Below, piece after piece: positions 46,443 through 56,420 of a DNA stretch of 64,000 nucleotides. How positions within the stretch are numbered: position 1 is the first letter of the stretch; each line of letters begins with the position of its first letter. The notes below the pieces were generated by a model that searched no databases, was not told the DNA's origin, and saw only the letters and a program-made list of their open reading frames with translations. Source of the stretch: Oncomelania hupensis (taxonomy: Eukaryota; Mollusca; Gastropoda; Littorinimorpha; Pomatiopsidae); contig CM072513.1 in assembly GCA_036898135.1 (NCBI GenBank), positions 32,253,446 through 32,317,445 on the forward strand. The letters run 5' to 3'. The translations under genes were made by a program, and so were the position numbers.

Positions 46443-49289
46443 ATGGCGTTCCGTCCACCGGAGGAATTGGATTTCGCGAATCCTTCAAGCTGGCCAACTT
46501 GGAAACAACGGTTTACCCGTTACGTTGTTGCGGCCAAATTGTTAAAAGAAGATCCACCCGTGCAAATAAGCAGTTTGATATATGCTATGGGACCAGAGGC
46601 CGACAGAATCTATTCAACCTTCACTGACCTTGGTGAAAATCCGACTCTGGCCGATGTTCTTGCCAGATTTGATGAACATTTTGTGCATCGGGTCAATGTC
46701 CTTCATGAACGGGCGATTTTCTATGCCAGAGGTCAACTGCCAGGGGAGAACATAGAGACATACGTCCGCAAACTCTATGAACTCTCAGACAACACGGACT
46801 TCCCTGACCGGGAAGGGTCTATCCGTGACAGACTTGTGCTAGGTGTTTCCGATCGTGAACTTTCTGAAAAGTTACAGCTTCAAGGTACACTTTCCTTGAG
46901 GGATGTGGTACAGCAGGCAAGACAGTATGAACTGGTCAAACGTCAACTTACTGTGCAGCGGAACCCTAATGGAGTTACTGAAGTTGATGCAGTTGGTCGC
47001 CGTACTGCTACCAACCGGCGCCAGGCTCATGCTGAGAAGGCAGCTGTTCCTAAATCTAACACTTGTGATACTGTTCGCAAACGTTGTGTTAATTGTGGAC
47101 GTCGTCATGGTCGCGATGCTGCATGTCCAGCCAAGGGTGAAAATTGCAGAGCATGTGGAAAGCTGAATCACTTTGCTCGAGTTTGCCGTTCTAAGAATAG
47201 AGATGTTAGAGAAGTCAGTATGCATCAGCCTGAACGTGATGCTGAAGAATTACGTGAGTACTTTGTTGGAAATATCCATGATGGTGAAGAACCTCCATGG
47301 CGTGTCAAGCTTACCCTGAATACAATTGACATCAATTTCAAAATCGATACGGGTGCTGATGTTTCTATCATCCCAGAAACGGTGTATACCAACATGAAGC
47401 CGAAACCTAAGCTGCGACAGTCCAATGCCATACTCAATAGTCCCGGGGGTTTCATTCCTTATCTTGGTACCTTCACAGCACAAGTGGAAAAGCATGCTGA
47501 CGAAAGAGTGTCCTTCAAAGTCTACGTCATCAGTGCTAATTGTGATTGTCTCCTTAGCCGCGATGCTGCTATGCGCCTAGGCTTAGTCATGAGACTTGAT
47601 GACGTCGCCAATCTTGATCTTGCATCTGGTGACATTGGCGAGCCAGTGCGCTGTGAACCGATCAAGATCCGTCTGAGAGCTGACGCAGTACCCTACAGTA
47701 TCTCTACTGCTAGACGAGTTGCACTTCCACTACTGCCGCAAGTTCAAGACGAGCTTCATCGTATGGAAAAGAACGGTGTGATTGTCCGCATTACAGAACC
47801 AACTGACTGGTGTGCACCAATGCTTCCAGTAATGAAGAAAGGAGGTGGGGTGCGAATCTGTGTGGACCTCAAGAAACTCAACAGAGCTGTGAAAAGAGAG
47901 CGTTACATGTTACCCACCCTTGAGGAAGTGATGCACAAGATGAAAGGTTCGTCGGTGTTCTCGAAACTTGATGCTAAATCAGGTTTCTGGCAACTTCCAC
48001 TTGACGATGAAACCGCCAAGCTGACAACATTCATGACTCCTTTCGGCAGATACTACTTCAGACGATTGCCATTTGGAATTTCGCTCGCTCCTGAGGTGTT
48101 CCAAAGAACCATGATGGCGATTCTGGGGGACATTGAAGGGGTTGAATGTTTCATGGACGATGTGATGATTCATGCAGACAGCGTGGACGTGCATGACAAG
48201 CGTCTGAATCAAGTGGTCAACCGTCTCAACTGTGTTGGGCTCAAGCTCAACAAGGAGAAATGTGAATTCCACAAGGAAGAAATCAACTTCCTTGGGCATG
48301 TCTTCAGCAAAGCTGGTGTCCGGCCTGATCCATCAAAGATGGATGCCATTCGAAAGATGGAAGATCCCCGAGATGTTTCTGAGCTCAGACGATGGCTCGG
48401 TATGGTGAACTATTTGGGCAGATTTCTTCCAAACCTGTCAGTGGTGCTGAGGCCATTGAATGACCTGCTCCGCAATGACGCTGTGTGGACATGGGGACCT
48501 CAGCAAGCGGCGGCAGCAAACAAAGTGAAAGACATGCTTGAGGATCCACTGACTTTGGCCTACTACGATGTCAAGAAACGGACAGTGGTCACCGCTGATG
48601 CTAGTAGCTACGGCTTAGGCGGTGTCCTTCTCCAAGATTACAACGGAGAGCTGAAGCCTGTAGCCTACTGTTCTCGTTCACTGACGCCTGCAGAGAAGGG
48701 CTACGCACAGATTGAAAAGGAGTGCTTAGCCATGGTCTGGGCATGTGAGAAGTTTGACCGCTACTTGGTAGGTCTGGAGACTTTCACAGCTCAGACAGAT
48801 CACAGACCTTTGATCTCGCTGGTGAACTCTAAAGATCTCCAGGAGACTCCACTAAGATGTCAACGTCTTTTGATGAGGTTGATGCGCTACAACGTCAGGG
48901 CTGAGTACGTTCCAGGCAAAGACATGGTTGTTCCAGATACCTTGTCCCGCAGTCCACTGACACAGAGTACACATACTAGCAGTCTTTTGCAAGATGATGT
49001 TGAGGCCTATGTCAATGAGATCACATCCACGTGGCCACATACAGACGCACAGTTGAGGACAATTCGTGCGGAGACGCAGAAAGACATCACCTTGAAGACA
49101 GCCGTGGACTACACAATAAATGGCTGGCCGACCTACAAACAAGATGTGTGGCTGGCGGCCAGAGAGTTGTTCGACATCAAGGGCGAACTGAGCGTGTGTG
49201 ACGGACTTTTGCTTCGGGGTGACAGAATTGTCATACCTTTCTCCCTGAGAACTGAGATGCTGGAACGCATTCATGCTGGACATTTATAG
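46443..49289 (+). CDS. gag-pol of Gypsy B, up to the frameshift
   Basis: 948 codons from ATG 46443 to a TAG at 49287-49289. Gag region (residues 1-180, WPTWKQRFTRYVVA) is followed by two zinc knuckles, the second CRACGKLNHFARVC. Protease has DTG at 302-304. RT holds CVDLKKLNRAVKRERY and the catalytic F-M-D-D at 570-573. RNase H has VTADASSYGLGG, EKECLAMVWA, TDHRPL and PDTLSR. The integrase zinc finger starts (ERIHAGHL) just before the frame ends. One continuous gag-pol frame, without a gag stop, is a trait of several Gypsy lineages. It is only broken by a 2-bp insertion at the end. Confidence 0.9.
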   Translation: MAFRPPEELDFANPSSWPTWKQRFTRYVVAAKLLKEDPPVQISSLIYAMGPEADRIYSTFTDLGENPTLADVLARFDEHFVHRVNVLHERAIFYARGQLPGENIETYVRKLYELSDNTDFPDREGSIRDRLVLGVSDRELSEKLQLQGTLSLRDVVQQARQYELVKRQLTVQRNPNGVTEVDAVGRRTATNRRQAHAEKAAVPKSNTCDTVRKRCVNCGRRHGRDAACPAKGENCRACGKLNHFARVCRSKNRDVREVSMHQPERDAEELREYFVGNIHDGEEPPWRVKLTLNTIDINFKIDTGADVSIIPETVYTNMKPKPKLRQSNAILNSPGGFIPYLGTFTAQVEKHADERVSFKVYVISANCDCLLSRDAAMRLGLVMRLDDVANLDLASGDIGEPVRCEPIKIRLRADAVPYSISTARRVALPLLPQVQDELHRMEKNGVIVRITEPTDWCAPMLPVMKKGGGVRICVDLKKLNRAVKRERYMLPTLEEVMHKMKGSSVFSKLDAKSGFWQLPLDDETAKLTTFMTPFGRYYFRRLPFGISLAPEVFQRTMMAILGDIEGVECFMDDVMIHADSVDVHDKRLNQVVNRLNCVGLKLNKEKCEFHKEEINFLGHVFSKAGVRPDPSKMDAIRKMEDPRDVSELRRWLGMVNYLGRFLPNLSVVLRPLNDLLRNDAVWTWGPQQAAAANKVKDMLEDPLTLAYYDVKKRTVVTADASSYGLGGVLLQDYNGELKPVAYCSRSLTPAEKGYAQIEKECLAMVWACEKFDRYLVGLETFTAQTDHRPLISLVNSKDLQETPLRCQRLLMRLMRYNVRAEYVPGKDMVVPDTLSRSPLTQSTHTSSLLQDDVEAYVNEITSTWPHTDAQLRTIRAETQKDITLKTAVDYTINGWPTYKQDVWLAARELFDIKGELSVCDGLLLRGDRIVIPFSLRTEMLERIHAGHL

Positions 49290-50401
49290 GCATTACTAAA
49301 TGCCGGGAACGCGCTAATCAAGCTATGTGGTGGCCAGGCATGAGTAAGCACATCAAAGATATGATAGGACGATGCAGATTTTGCCTGGAGAGACGACCAT
49401 CACAACTGAGTGAACCAATGATGCCGTCATCATTGCCGTCACGTCCTTTTGAGCGTGTCGGAGTTGACCTGTGTGAGCAAAAGGGCGTGCACTTTCTGGT
49501 CATGGTAGATTACTACTCGAGGTACATTGACATTGGACACTTGCCTAACATTACATCAAGTTCGGTCATCAACAGGATGAAAAACTTTTTCGCTCACCAT
49601 GGTATTCCAGAGACTGTGGTTTCTGACAACGGACGTCAGTTTGCTTCGGCTGACTTCAAGAAGTTTGCTAGTGACTGGAACTTCAACCACGTCACCAGCA
49701 GTCCACAGTATCCACAGTCCAATGGCGCAGCCGAGCGAGCAGTGCGGACAGCCAAGACTATTCTGGCCCAGAAAGACATTTTCCTGGCTTTACTGTCGTA
49801 CCGATCCACACCTATTCCTGAGTTGGCAGCGAGTCCTGCTGAACTAGCTTTCAACAGACGTCTCCGTACCACGCTGCCTGTCTTGCCATCAACGCTAACT
49901 CCACGGGTTGTCGACCGTGAACTTCTCCAACACCGCGATGCAGCGTTAAAGCAGAAACAGACAATGAATTACGACCGTAGACATGGTGTTCGCACCTTGC
50001 CAGGGCTTCAGCCTGGTGATTCCGTCCTTTTCCGAAAGGGGGAGAAGGGTTGGAAACAGCCTGCAGTGGTGCGTGGCCAGTGCGCTCCACGATCGTACGT
50101 CGTGCAGACACCTACTGGTTTATTCCGGCGTAACAGAAGACATCTTCGACGTCGACCGTCGTCTCCTGTACCAATGGCGCGACATGCGACAAGCCCAGTT
50201 CCAACTGCTGATTCAGCGCCGAGCGCCGATACCAACATTCCTGCAACGAGCTCCGGCGCAGATGACTCAGTACCGCGTGCTGACCGTGCGAGAGGTTTCG
50301 CGATGATCACTCAAGGATCTGCTCTAGGAACATACCGCACCCGAAGTGGTCGCACAATAAAGAAACCTGTGCGATTTCCCGAACGAGACGTTTGCCAGTG
50401 A
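49290..50401 (+). pseudogene. Integrase of Gypsy B after the frameshift
   Basis: Open frame from ATG 49325 (not a natural start) to TGA after 50398. It has the second half of the zinc finger (CRFC) and the catalytic triad Asp48, Asp101 and Glu137 in this numbering, with the normal 35-residue D-to-E spacing (VVSDNGRQF, NGAAERAV). The C-terminal basic tail ends in YRTRSGRTIKKPVRF. I see no chromodomain. In the parent copy this was continuous with the 46443 frame. Confidence 0.9.
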
Positions 50402-50460
50402 GACACCGACGCTTGACAAAATTGTGCCACAAGACTAATGACATGACAACAAACTTGACA

Positions 50461-50468
50461 GAGGGGGA
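50461..50468 (+). other. Polypurine tract of Gypsy B
   Basis: GAGGGGGA directly before the 3' LTR. Confidence 0.7.
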
Positions 50469-50618
50469 TGTGACGATATTTATAGCTGCGTGTTATCATG
50501 ACTTACGTCATGGTTATGAGATGACGTCAATAAATGGACGACGGACAAAACCACAGTGTTAGTTTGGCTCTTGTGTTTATTTCTTTTATTAGTTCGTTCT
50601 TATATAAAGAACGATAGA
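50469..50618 (+). repeat. 3' LTR of Gypsy B
   Basis: Identical to the 5' LTR except for one G/A difference (GTGTTAGTTTGG against GTGTTGGTTTGG). Confidence 0.95.
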
Positions 50619-51030
50619 ATGCTGATGTTGAAAAAGGCTGGCCTCAGATGAGTGGTAATGAGTCTACTTGAGACTGGGCGGCAACCCCTGACAGTGGCTA
50701 GATCCGCACACCGCTCTGTAAATCAAAAATCCAACGCCGTGTTCATGCCTGTCATCTCTCCCGCTGAAATAAAGCTTGTGCCCTTTGTCGGTCGTTGTTT
50801 CACCTAGGCCTTTCCAGCGCAGTTTGCTGATACCTAAAATGTTCCATCGATAGTAGTCCAGCTCGTTGGCCAGTTCTTCTAATTTTCCCTCTTCAGTTAG
50901 GGTCCTGACATTTCAGGTTCCTGTGACGATGTTGTTTCTGGTGCGGATCTTGCTAAGTTGTCCATCAGTAGCACACTTATCACCTCTGGTGGCCAACGGA
51001 AGGCGCGGTGTGATTCGGTTTTACCCTAAA
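50619..51030 (-). mobile_element. LINE, endonuclease end, reverse strand
   Basis: The reverse strand reads NVRTLTEEGKLEELANEL, then WNILGIS and LRWKGLGE, the start of an apurinic-type endonuclease as found in this LINE family. A stop falls in the first motif. The 5' boundary is placed at about 51030 by loss of similarity only. Endonuclease nicks the target to prime reverse transcription. Confidence 0.8.
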
Positions 51031-51301
51031 GAAGCGAAATGAATACATGGAATTATAGGCCACTATCTGAACTATGTCTAAGCAAACATTACAGAGATTG
51101 GCTAAGCCAATTTTTACATACTACACAAAACGTGTTTAGAAAACGCTGAAGCACAAGAACCTTGATCTTTGAGATAGTAAGCCTACAAATTCGAATGATC
51201 TAACATGCTTAGCATCATAGTTTGAGTCCTCCACAAAGTAAACATTAGGAATTTCGGTTCAGTTATTCTTGAAGTAAGACAAAAATGTGTTTTGAACAAA
51301 A

Positions 51302-51332
<31 letters not shown>

Positions 51333-51444
51333 TGAAATTCGAGTGACAAACCGACCGATTAACCGACAATCTGTTACTGAAGGATGACCATGATTTGAAG
51401 TACTCCTTCGGATGAGAGTAAAAACCGAGGTCTAGTCTATACAT
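51031..51444. other. Non-coding, CAA run
   Basis: No gene recognised. ACA run at 51307-51332. Confidence 0.4.
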
Positions 51445-51720
51445 GCACGCATTTCATCGCATGGACTTTAAAGATCCTGACGCTCATGTCCCAGACGGGT
51501 GAGTGCCGGCTACACAAATACATCAAGCACGCAGTATAGTCGCGCAGGATAATGCTCAGTCGTCTGGCGTCAGACTATGCGCTCAAAGGTTGCAGGTGGG
51601 CACTCCGGGTGGTTTGAGTTAGATCCTATATCGACCAGCGCCTTGAGCAGCTTTTGAGCTGGAAAAGCGCTATATGGAATAAAATAAAATAAAATAAATA
51701 AATAAATAAATAAATACCTG
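51445..51720 (+). mobile_element. S2 SINE-like repeat
   Basis: Similar to the inverse of 59700-59970: GACTTTAAAGATCCTGACGC, CGGGTGAGTG, then TTAGATCCTATATCGACC and the 3' end GGAAAAGCGCTATATGG followed by AATAAA repeats. About 275 bp, no reading frame. I cannot see clear tRNA box A/B motifs, so the SINE class is open. Confidence 0.7.
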
Positions 51721-51874
51721 TATACTAAAAACGCAACAAAATCGCTTCAACCGTTTTTGAGATATTTAGCAACAAAATGACACATGTGACCTTGAACTTT
51801 ACCTTTGACCAAATATGATGACTGGGGAGGCAGATCATGTTCCTATAAGGTTTGGTGAAAATACGTGCGGTGGT

Positions 51875-51886
51875 TACTACTACTAT

Positions 51887-51953
<67 letters not shown>
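51875..51953. repeat. (ACT)n microsatellite, left of foldback element
   Basis: About 26 ACT units ending exactly at the CACCC end of the foldback element. Confidence 0.95.
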
Positions 51954-51955
<2 letters not shown>

Positions 51956-52542
51956 CCCGATCCTCATCTATTCAGACTCCTTTAAGGAGTCTGACAGAGC
52001 CTAGACCAGGAGAAGTTTAACCAGTCATGGCAGCAACTGGCACACTCTGCTAGATACCTTAAAGGAGTCTTATATTTCCCAGGCACAAAAGCTTCATAGC
52101 ACTGCTTCCTACACGCTTCAAGCGCTATGGTGACGGAAAAAGCGCAATTTCACTGTGAATATATACAGAATGTTGCTCTACAATATTCCGCTCTTTCCGT
52201 CTCAAAAGCCCAATTGCCTTGTTGGATTCTTAAATTGCATGAAACCAAGTGAGGACACTATCCGGCGTCAACAAACGGTTCAAAAACATTGTCAAACGGT
52301 TCGTAAAAGACAGTTGACCTAGAAACTAATACAGTTTGACCTAATTCGTCCCTTAGAGGAGACGAAACTTACATTTTTCTATTTTCATGAGTTCACTGCA
52401 GTGAAATTGCGCTTTTTCCGTGACTATAGAGCTTGAAGCGTATAGAAAGCAGTGCTCTGAAGCATGGGAGCATGCTTTATCGCCTGTTGAGGCGACTAAT
52501 AACGCATGCTTCTGGTAGCGTTCGACCAATGTGTATCGGGTG

Positions 52543-52603
<61 letters not shown>

Positions 52604-52709
52604 AGGTATCTAGCAGAGTGTGCCAGTTGCTGCCATGACTGGTTAAACCTCTCCTGGCCTAGGCTCTGTCAGACTCCTTAAAGGAGTCTGAATAGATGTG
52701 CATTGGGTG

Positions 52710-52710
<1 letters not shown>
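51954..52710. mobile_element. Foldback element 1 between ACT arrays
   Basis: Outer arms 51965-52059 and 52604-52698 (95 bp, about 95% complementary) and inner arms 52091-52155 and 52399-52463 (65 bp) are nested around a 243-bp centre. Ends read CACCCGATCCTCATC on the left and, inverted, GCACCCAATGCACATC on the right. An ACT array (52544-52603) sits inside the right half, next to another GCACCCGATACACAT-type end. The structure may be two related elements side by side. No reading frame. Confidence 0.75.

Positions 52711-52803
<93 letters not shown>
52711..52803. repeat. (ACT)n microsatellite, right of foldback element
   Basis: 31 ACT units in the same strand orientation as the array at 51875-51953, so the element appears inserted into one array. 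Confidence 0.95.
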
Positions 52804-52865
52804 GTGGTCTTGATTCGGCTCTTGGCAGTCTGCTGGGCGTCCGCTGGACATAAAGCAATAACCAT
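52804..52865 (+). mobile_element. Diverged R1 tail
   Basis: GGTCTTGATTCGGCTCTTGG and GTCCGCTGGACATAAAGCAA match the R1 3' end with an extra GTCTGCTGGGC block. It lies between two microsatellites. Confidence 0.65.
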
Positions 52866-52910
52866 GTAATGTAAAGTCTGCTGGGCCTTATAAACCATGA
52901 CTAACTACTT

Positions 52911-53147
<237 letters not shown>

Positions 53148-53246
53148 AGGATGCTATCACACGTTTTTTCTTCATAAAACTCAAAGCGTGGCGGTCTGAG
53201 GAGTTCGTTATTACAAAAAGGCGGAAGAGAAATCAATATTCTTTTT

Positions 53247-53460
53247 GACGTCCCACGGTTCTATACTTATGGCATCCAACGGACGGACCGACAGACCCAA
53301 AGACCGACACCTGCCCCGTTCTGAACCCCCTCGCCCATCCCCTACATACCCGACGTCCCACGGTTCTGTACATATGGTGTCCAACGGACGGACCGACAGA
53401 CCCAAAAGACCGACATCTACCCCGTTCTGAACCCCCTCGCCCATCCCCTACCTACCCGAC
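53247..53460. repeat. 105-bp tandem duplication
   Basis: Two copies (53247-53351 and 53352-53460) of GACGTCCCACGGTTCT...CCATCCCCTACCTACCC with few differences. Confidence 0.9.
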
Positions 53461-53530
53461 AATTTGAAAGAATAAGTCTGGAAATACAAAATACTGGAAA
53501 AGCGCTATATAAGTACGATTATTTAAAATA

Positions 53531-53907
53531 CAGGGTGTTCCAAAAGTCTTGGGTATATTTTGACATTGAATATTTCCGAAACTATTAAAAATATAAAAAC
53601 GCTTCTGGTAAATTCAGAAAGCTTGTAATCTCAATTTTTACATGGAATGTTCAAAGATGTTCAATGTGAGCACCATTGGTCACACGACACATATCAAGCC
53701 GATAGTCAAATTCTTGCCAAACGCGTCCCAGCATTTTCTGGTTGAGTGAACGCCATTAATGGGTCTGAAAAGAAATTAAAAAATCAACAGCTTTACAAAA
53801 AACTTAATGTAATTAGCTTTAAAATGGCACAACTTTTATCTTACTACCATGTATAGTAATTGAGATATGGGGACTTCAAATGTGCCCAAGACTTTTGGAA
53901 CACCCTG
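53531..53907 (-). mobile_element. Mariner/IS630-type relic with TA duplication
   Basis: Ends CAGGGTGTTCCAAAAGTCTT are inverted over at least 23 perfect bases, with TA outside both (53529-53530 and 53908-53909). The reverse strand near 53650-53730 reads VWQEFDYRLDMCRVTNGAHI, the usual C-terminus of an IS630-like transposase. Most of the transposase is deleted. Confidence 0.85.
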
Positions 53908-53909
53908 TA

Positions 53910-54590
53910 TAAATACCATTGCCAAAAGGAAAAGGATATCTAGACTGCTGCTATGAAGGAGATGAAGATAGCAATGCTAACTGGAACTGAAAAGTTTCCT
54001 ACTTCTACAGCCATTGAGCCACAGACTCTTATGGCTACAACAACATCAATAACTATCGTTCACATTCATGATCTTAAAATCATTAGTAAATAAGTGAGGT
54101 GTTCTCTTCCGAGATTATATTTTTTCATTCACAGATTAATAATCTATTAATAATTTTCTTATACGTCTACACATTTTACGGATAATACGTAGCATGCAGA
54201 GAAGGCTATAAGCCTAATTATTTGTGCTTTGTCCATAACAATTAGAAGTAAGTAGTTCTGCTAAGTACTATTATGTTGTACTATTACAATTACTCGTTAA
54301 ATTATTCCGTCCAAGAATGAGCATTTGGCCATTTCGGTGAGTCCGACAATCTTCTTTGATGGATTGAAATTTATCTGTATTTAGTTCTCCATCCGAGTTA
54401 CCTTAGTTTTTGTCTTTCCAGTGTAAATAGGGCGATCAGGAACGATGGTGCAAACTTCTGGTCATCTCTGTACGCACATGTGTTATTCAGTTTGATGGTG
54501 TATATAGTGCTTTCAGTGCAGGAATAGCCAAATAAATGACGCGCAGTAGGCATGTCTGTTGATGAGGACGATCCCGCTATAGATGACTGG
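53910..54590. other. Non-coding, nothing recognised
   Basis: AT-rich DNA without a gene or repeat I can support. Confidence 0.4.
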
Positions 54591-54686
<96 letters not shown>

Positions 54687-54702
54687 CAGCAGCAGCAGCA
54701 GC
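54591..54702. repeat. (CAT)n(CAG)n microsatellite
   Basis: CAT array (54591-54648) running into a CAG array (54649-54702) with one TAG interruption. Confidence 0.95.
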
Positions 54703-55275
54703 GAGGTAATACACATTGCTGCGATCGGTAGAAAGTATCGCCAAAACTCCCGCTAGCAGCAGGTGAAAGTATTCCCTCCATCCCTTTAGTTTAAAGTATA
54801 CTTTGGGCTCGCTGCTAGCCGCGGATGCGAACCGCAGTACTGTTTATGATGGAAAGAGCGGAATATTGCTACAAGGGTTCGGGTAAGGGTTAGTTGTAGA
54901 TCTATCCCTAGCCCTAACCCTTTTCTCTACAGAAATGCTCTTTATCTGTCCACAAAACCCATTTGCCTTGTTGGATTCTTAAATTGTATGAAACCAAGTG
55001 AGGACACTGTCCGGCATCAATAAACGATTGGAAAAGATTCTCAAACAGTTCACAAAAGACAGTTGACATAGAAACAAATACAGCGTGACCTAATTCGTCG
55101 ACTAGAGAAGACGAAACTTATTTTTCCGTTTCTAGTCTTTCAGCGACACTGTAACTAAGCAGGCTGCTAACCTCGCCAAAGTATCCCTTCAAGGGACAAG
55201 GGACATACTTTGGCCTGCTGCGCAGCGTGTGCCTGGAGTATACTTTCTTTCGATCGTAGCTATGTGCAATGGGTG
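54703..55275. mobile_element. Foldback element 2 between CAG/CAT arrays
   Basis: Terminal arms ACACATTGCTGCGATCGG (from about 54711) and, inverted, GCACCCATTGCACATAGC (to about 55275) enclose a centre whose 54955-55125 part closely matches the centre of foldback element 1 (52207-52375; for example TTGCCTTGTTGGATTCTTAA and AAACCAAGTGAGGACACT). No reading frame. Confidence 0.7.

Positions 55276-55345
<70 letters not shown>
55276..55345. repeat. (CAT)n microsatellite
   Basis: CAT/ATC array directly after the GGGTGC end of foldback element 2. Confidence 0.95.
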
Positions 55346-55640
55346 GCTGGGTTAGTGTTTTATATGTACTGCGTCCTTGAATACCGGTCCTACAAGATTC
55401 ATTTCGAAAGGCACAACGGTAGTTTGGGTCCTTCTCTCGATGATTACTTTACCCCTGAGCTTGTTTAATAACTTATGCTTTTGACAGAATTGCAGAGGAA
55501 ACAGTGGGTGCATAGGAAAAATAATATGAAGTAACTGGATCAGGCCGATGGTTTAGTCATTTTGTCTTCACTTTCTCCAGTGTTACGACAATTCAAGTTA
55601 TAGATTTGTTTAAATGTCTAAATTAAAAGAAGAACCACTG

Positions 55641-55684
<44 letters not shown>

Positions 55685-56199
55685 ACACACGCACACAAAC
55701 ATTCTGGGGGTAGGGCAGGACTTTACAATTTACTCATTCGCGATCAATGAAGTCTCCTATATTGGAAGGTTATTGAAGAAATAAGACTTTTCTTAATCTT
55801 TGAAGATACAACATCGATTGTAGTAGCGCTTTTGAACTCAGAAGGCTCGGGGATTCCCCCAGGGAGTCGTGCTCGCCCCTTGGGTAATCAAAACTGATTC
55901 TTGTAATCTTCGACGGATATGGAAACAGGAACTGAGCAGACGGATCAATGATGTCAGCATAACCGATTCTTGAGGTTGATGTTTGTGTCATGCTGACTTT
56001 TCATTTCTGGCCATTCATCTGGTCTCTGATCTTGCCTAGTATAGGAACTGTAAAAGACATTTTTGGTTTAAAGCCTCAATTAAGTCCTCTTTGCTCAAGG
56101 GTTTGGGGATAAAGTGTGAATCGGAGCGTTATATCGGGATGGAAGAAATAAGAAAAAAAGAAGAAGAAAAGAAAGAAAGAAAAGAAGAGAGAAAAAAGA

Positions 56200-56202
<3 letters not shown>
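55346..56202. other. Non-coding with (AC)n
   Basis: AC array at 55646-55690. No gene recognised. Confidence 0.5.
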
Positions 56203-56262
<60 letters not shown>

Positions 56263-56420
56263 ATCCAAGATCGCTTCAACAAATTCCACTCCACTTCCTT
56301 CTCATTTGCCCGTTTTCTTCTTCTTCTTCTTCTTCTTCTTCTTCTTCTTCTTCTTCTTCTTCTTCTTCTTCTTCTTCTTCTTCTTCTTCTTCTTCTTCTT
56401 CTTCTTCTTCTTCTTCTTCG
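56203..56420. repeat. (GA)n and (CTT)n arrays
   Basis: GA array 56203-56260, then CTT array 56316-56420, on opposite purine strands. Confidence 0.95.

Larger units (their letters stand above)
46230..50618 (+). mobile_element. Gypsy element B, 4.4 kb, nearly intact
   Basis: LTRs of only 150 bp (46230-46379 and 50469-50618) differ at one base. ATGCT is duplicated at 46225-46229 and 50619-50623. Domain order is gag, protease, RT, RNase H, integrase, the standard Ty3/Gypsy order. The only lesion I see is a 2-bp insertion near 49286 that splits the integrase. LTRs start with TG but end in GATAGA instead of CA. It is inserted into the LINE. Confidence 0.9.

Noticed and set aside
51445..51720. tRNA gene or tRNA-derived head in S2
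   Set aside because: No convincing box A/box B pair or cloverleaf could be recognised.
54861..54940. Telomere-like GGGTTAG/CTAACCC motifs
   Set aside because: Only one or two units each; they form a short stem inside foldback element 2, not a telomeric array.
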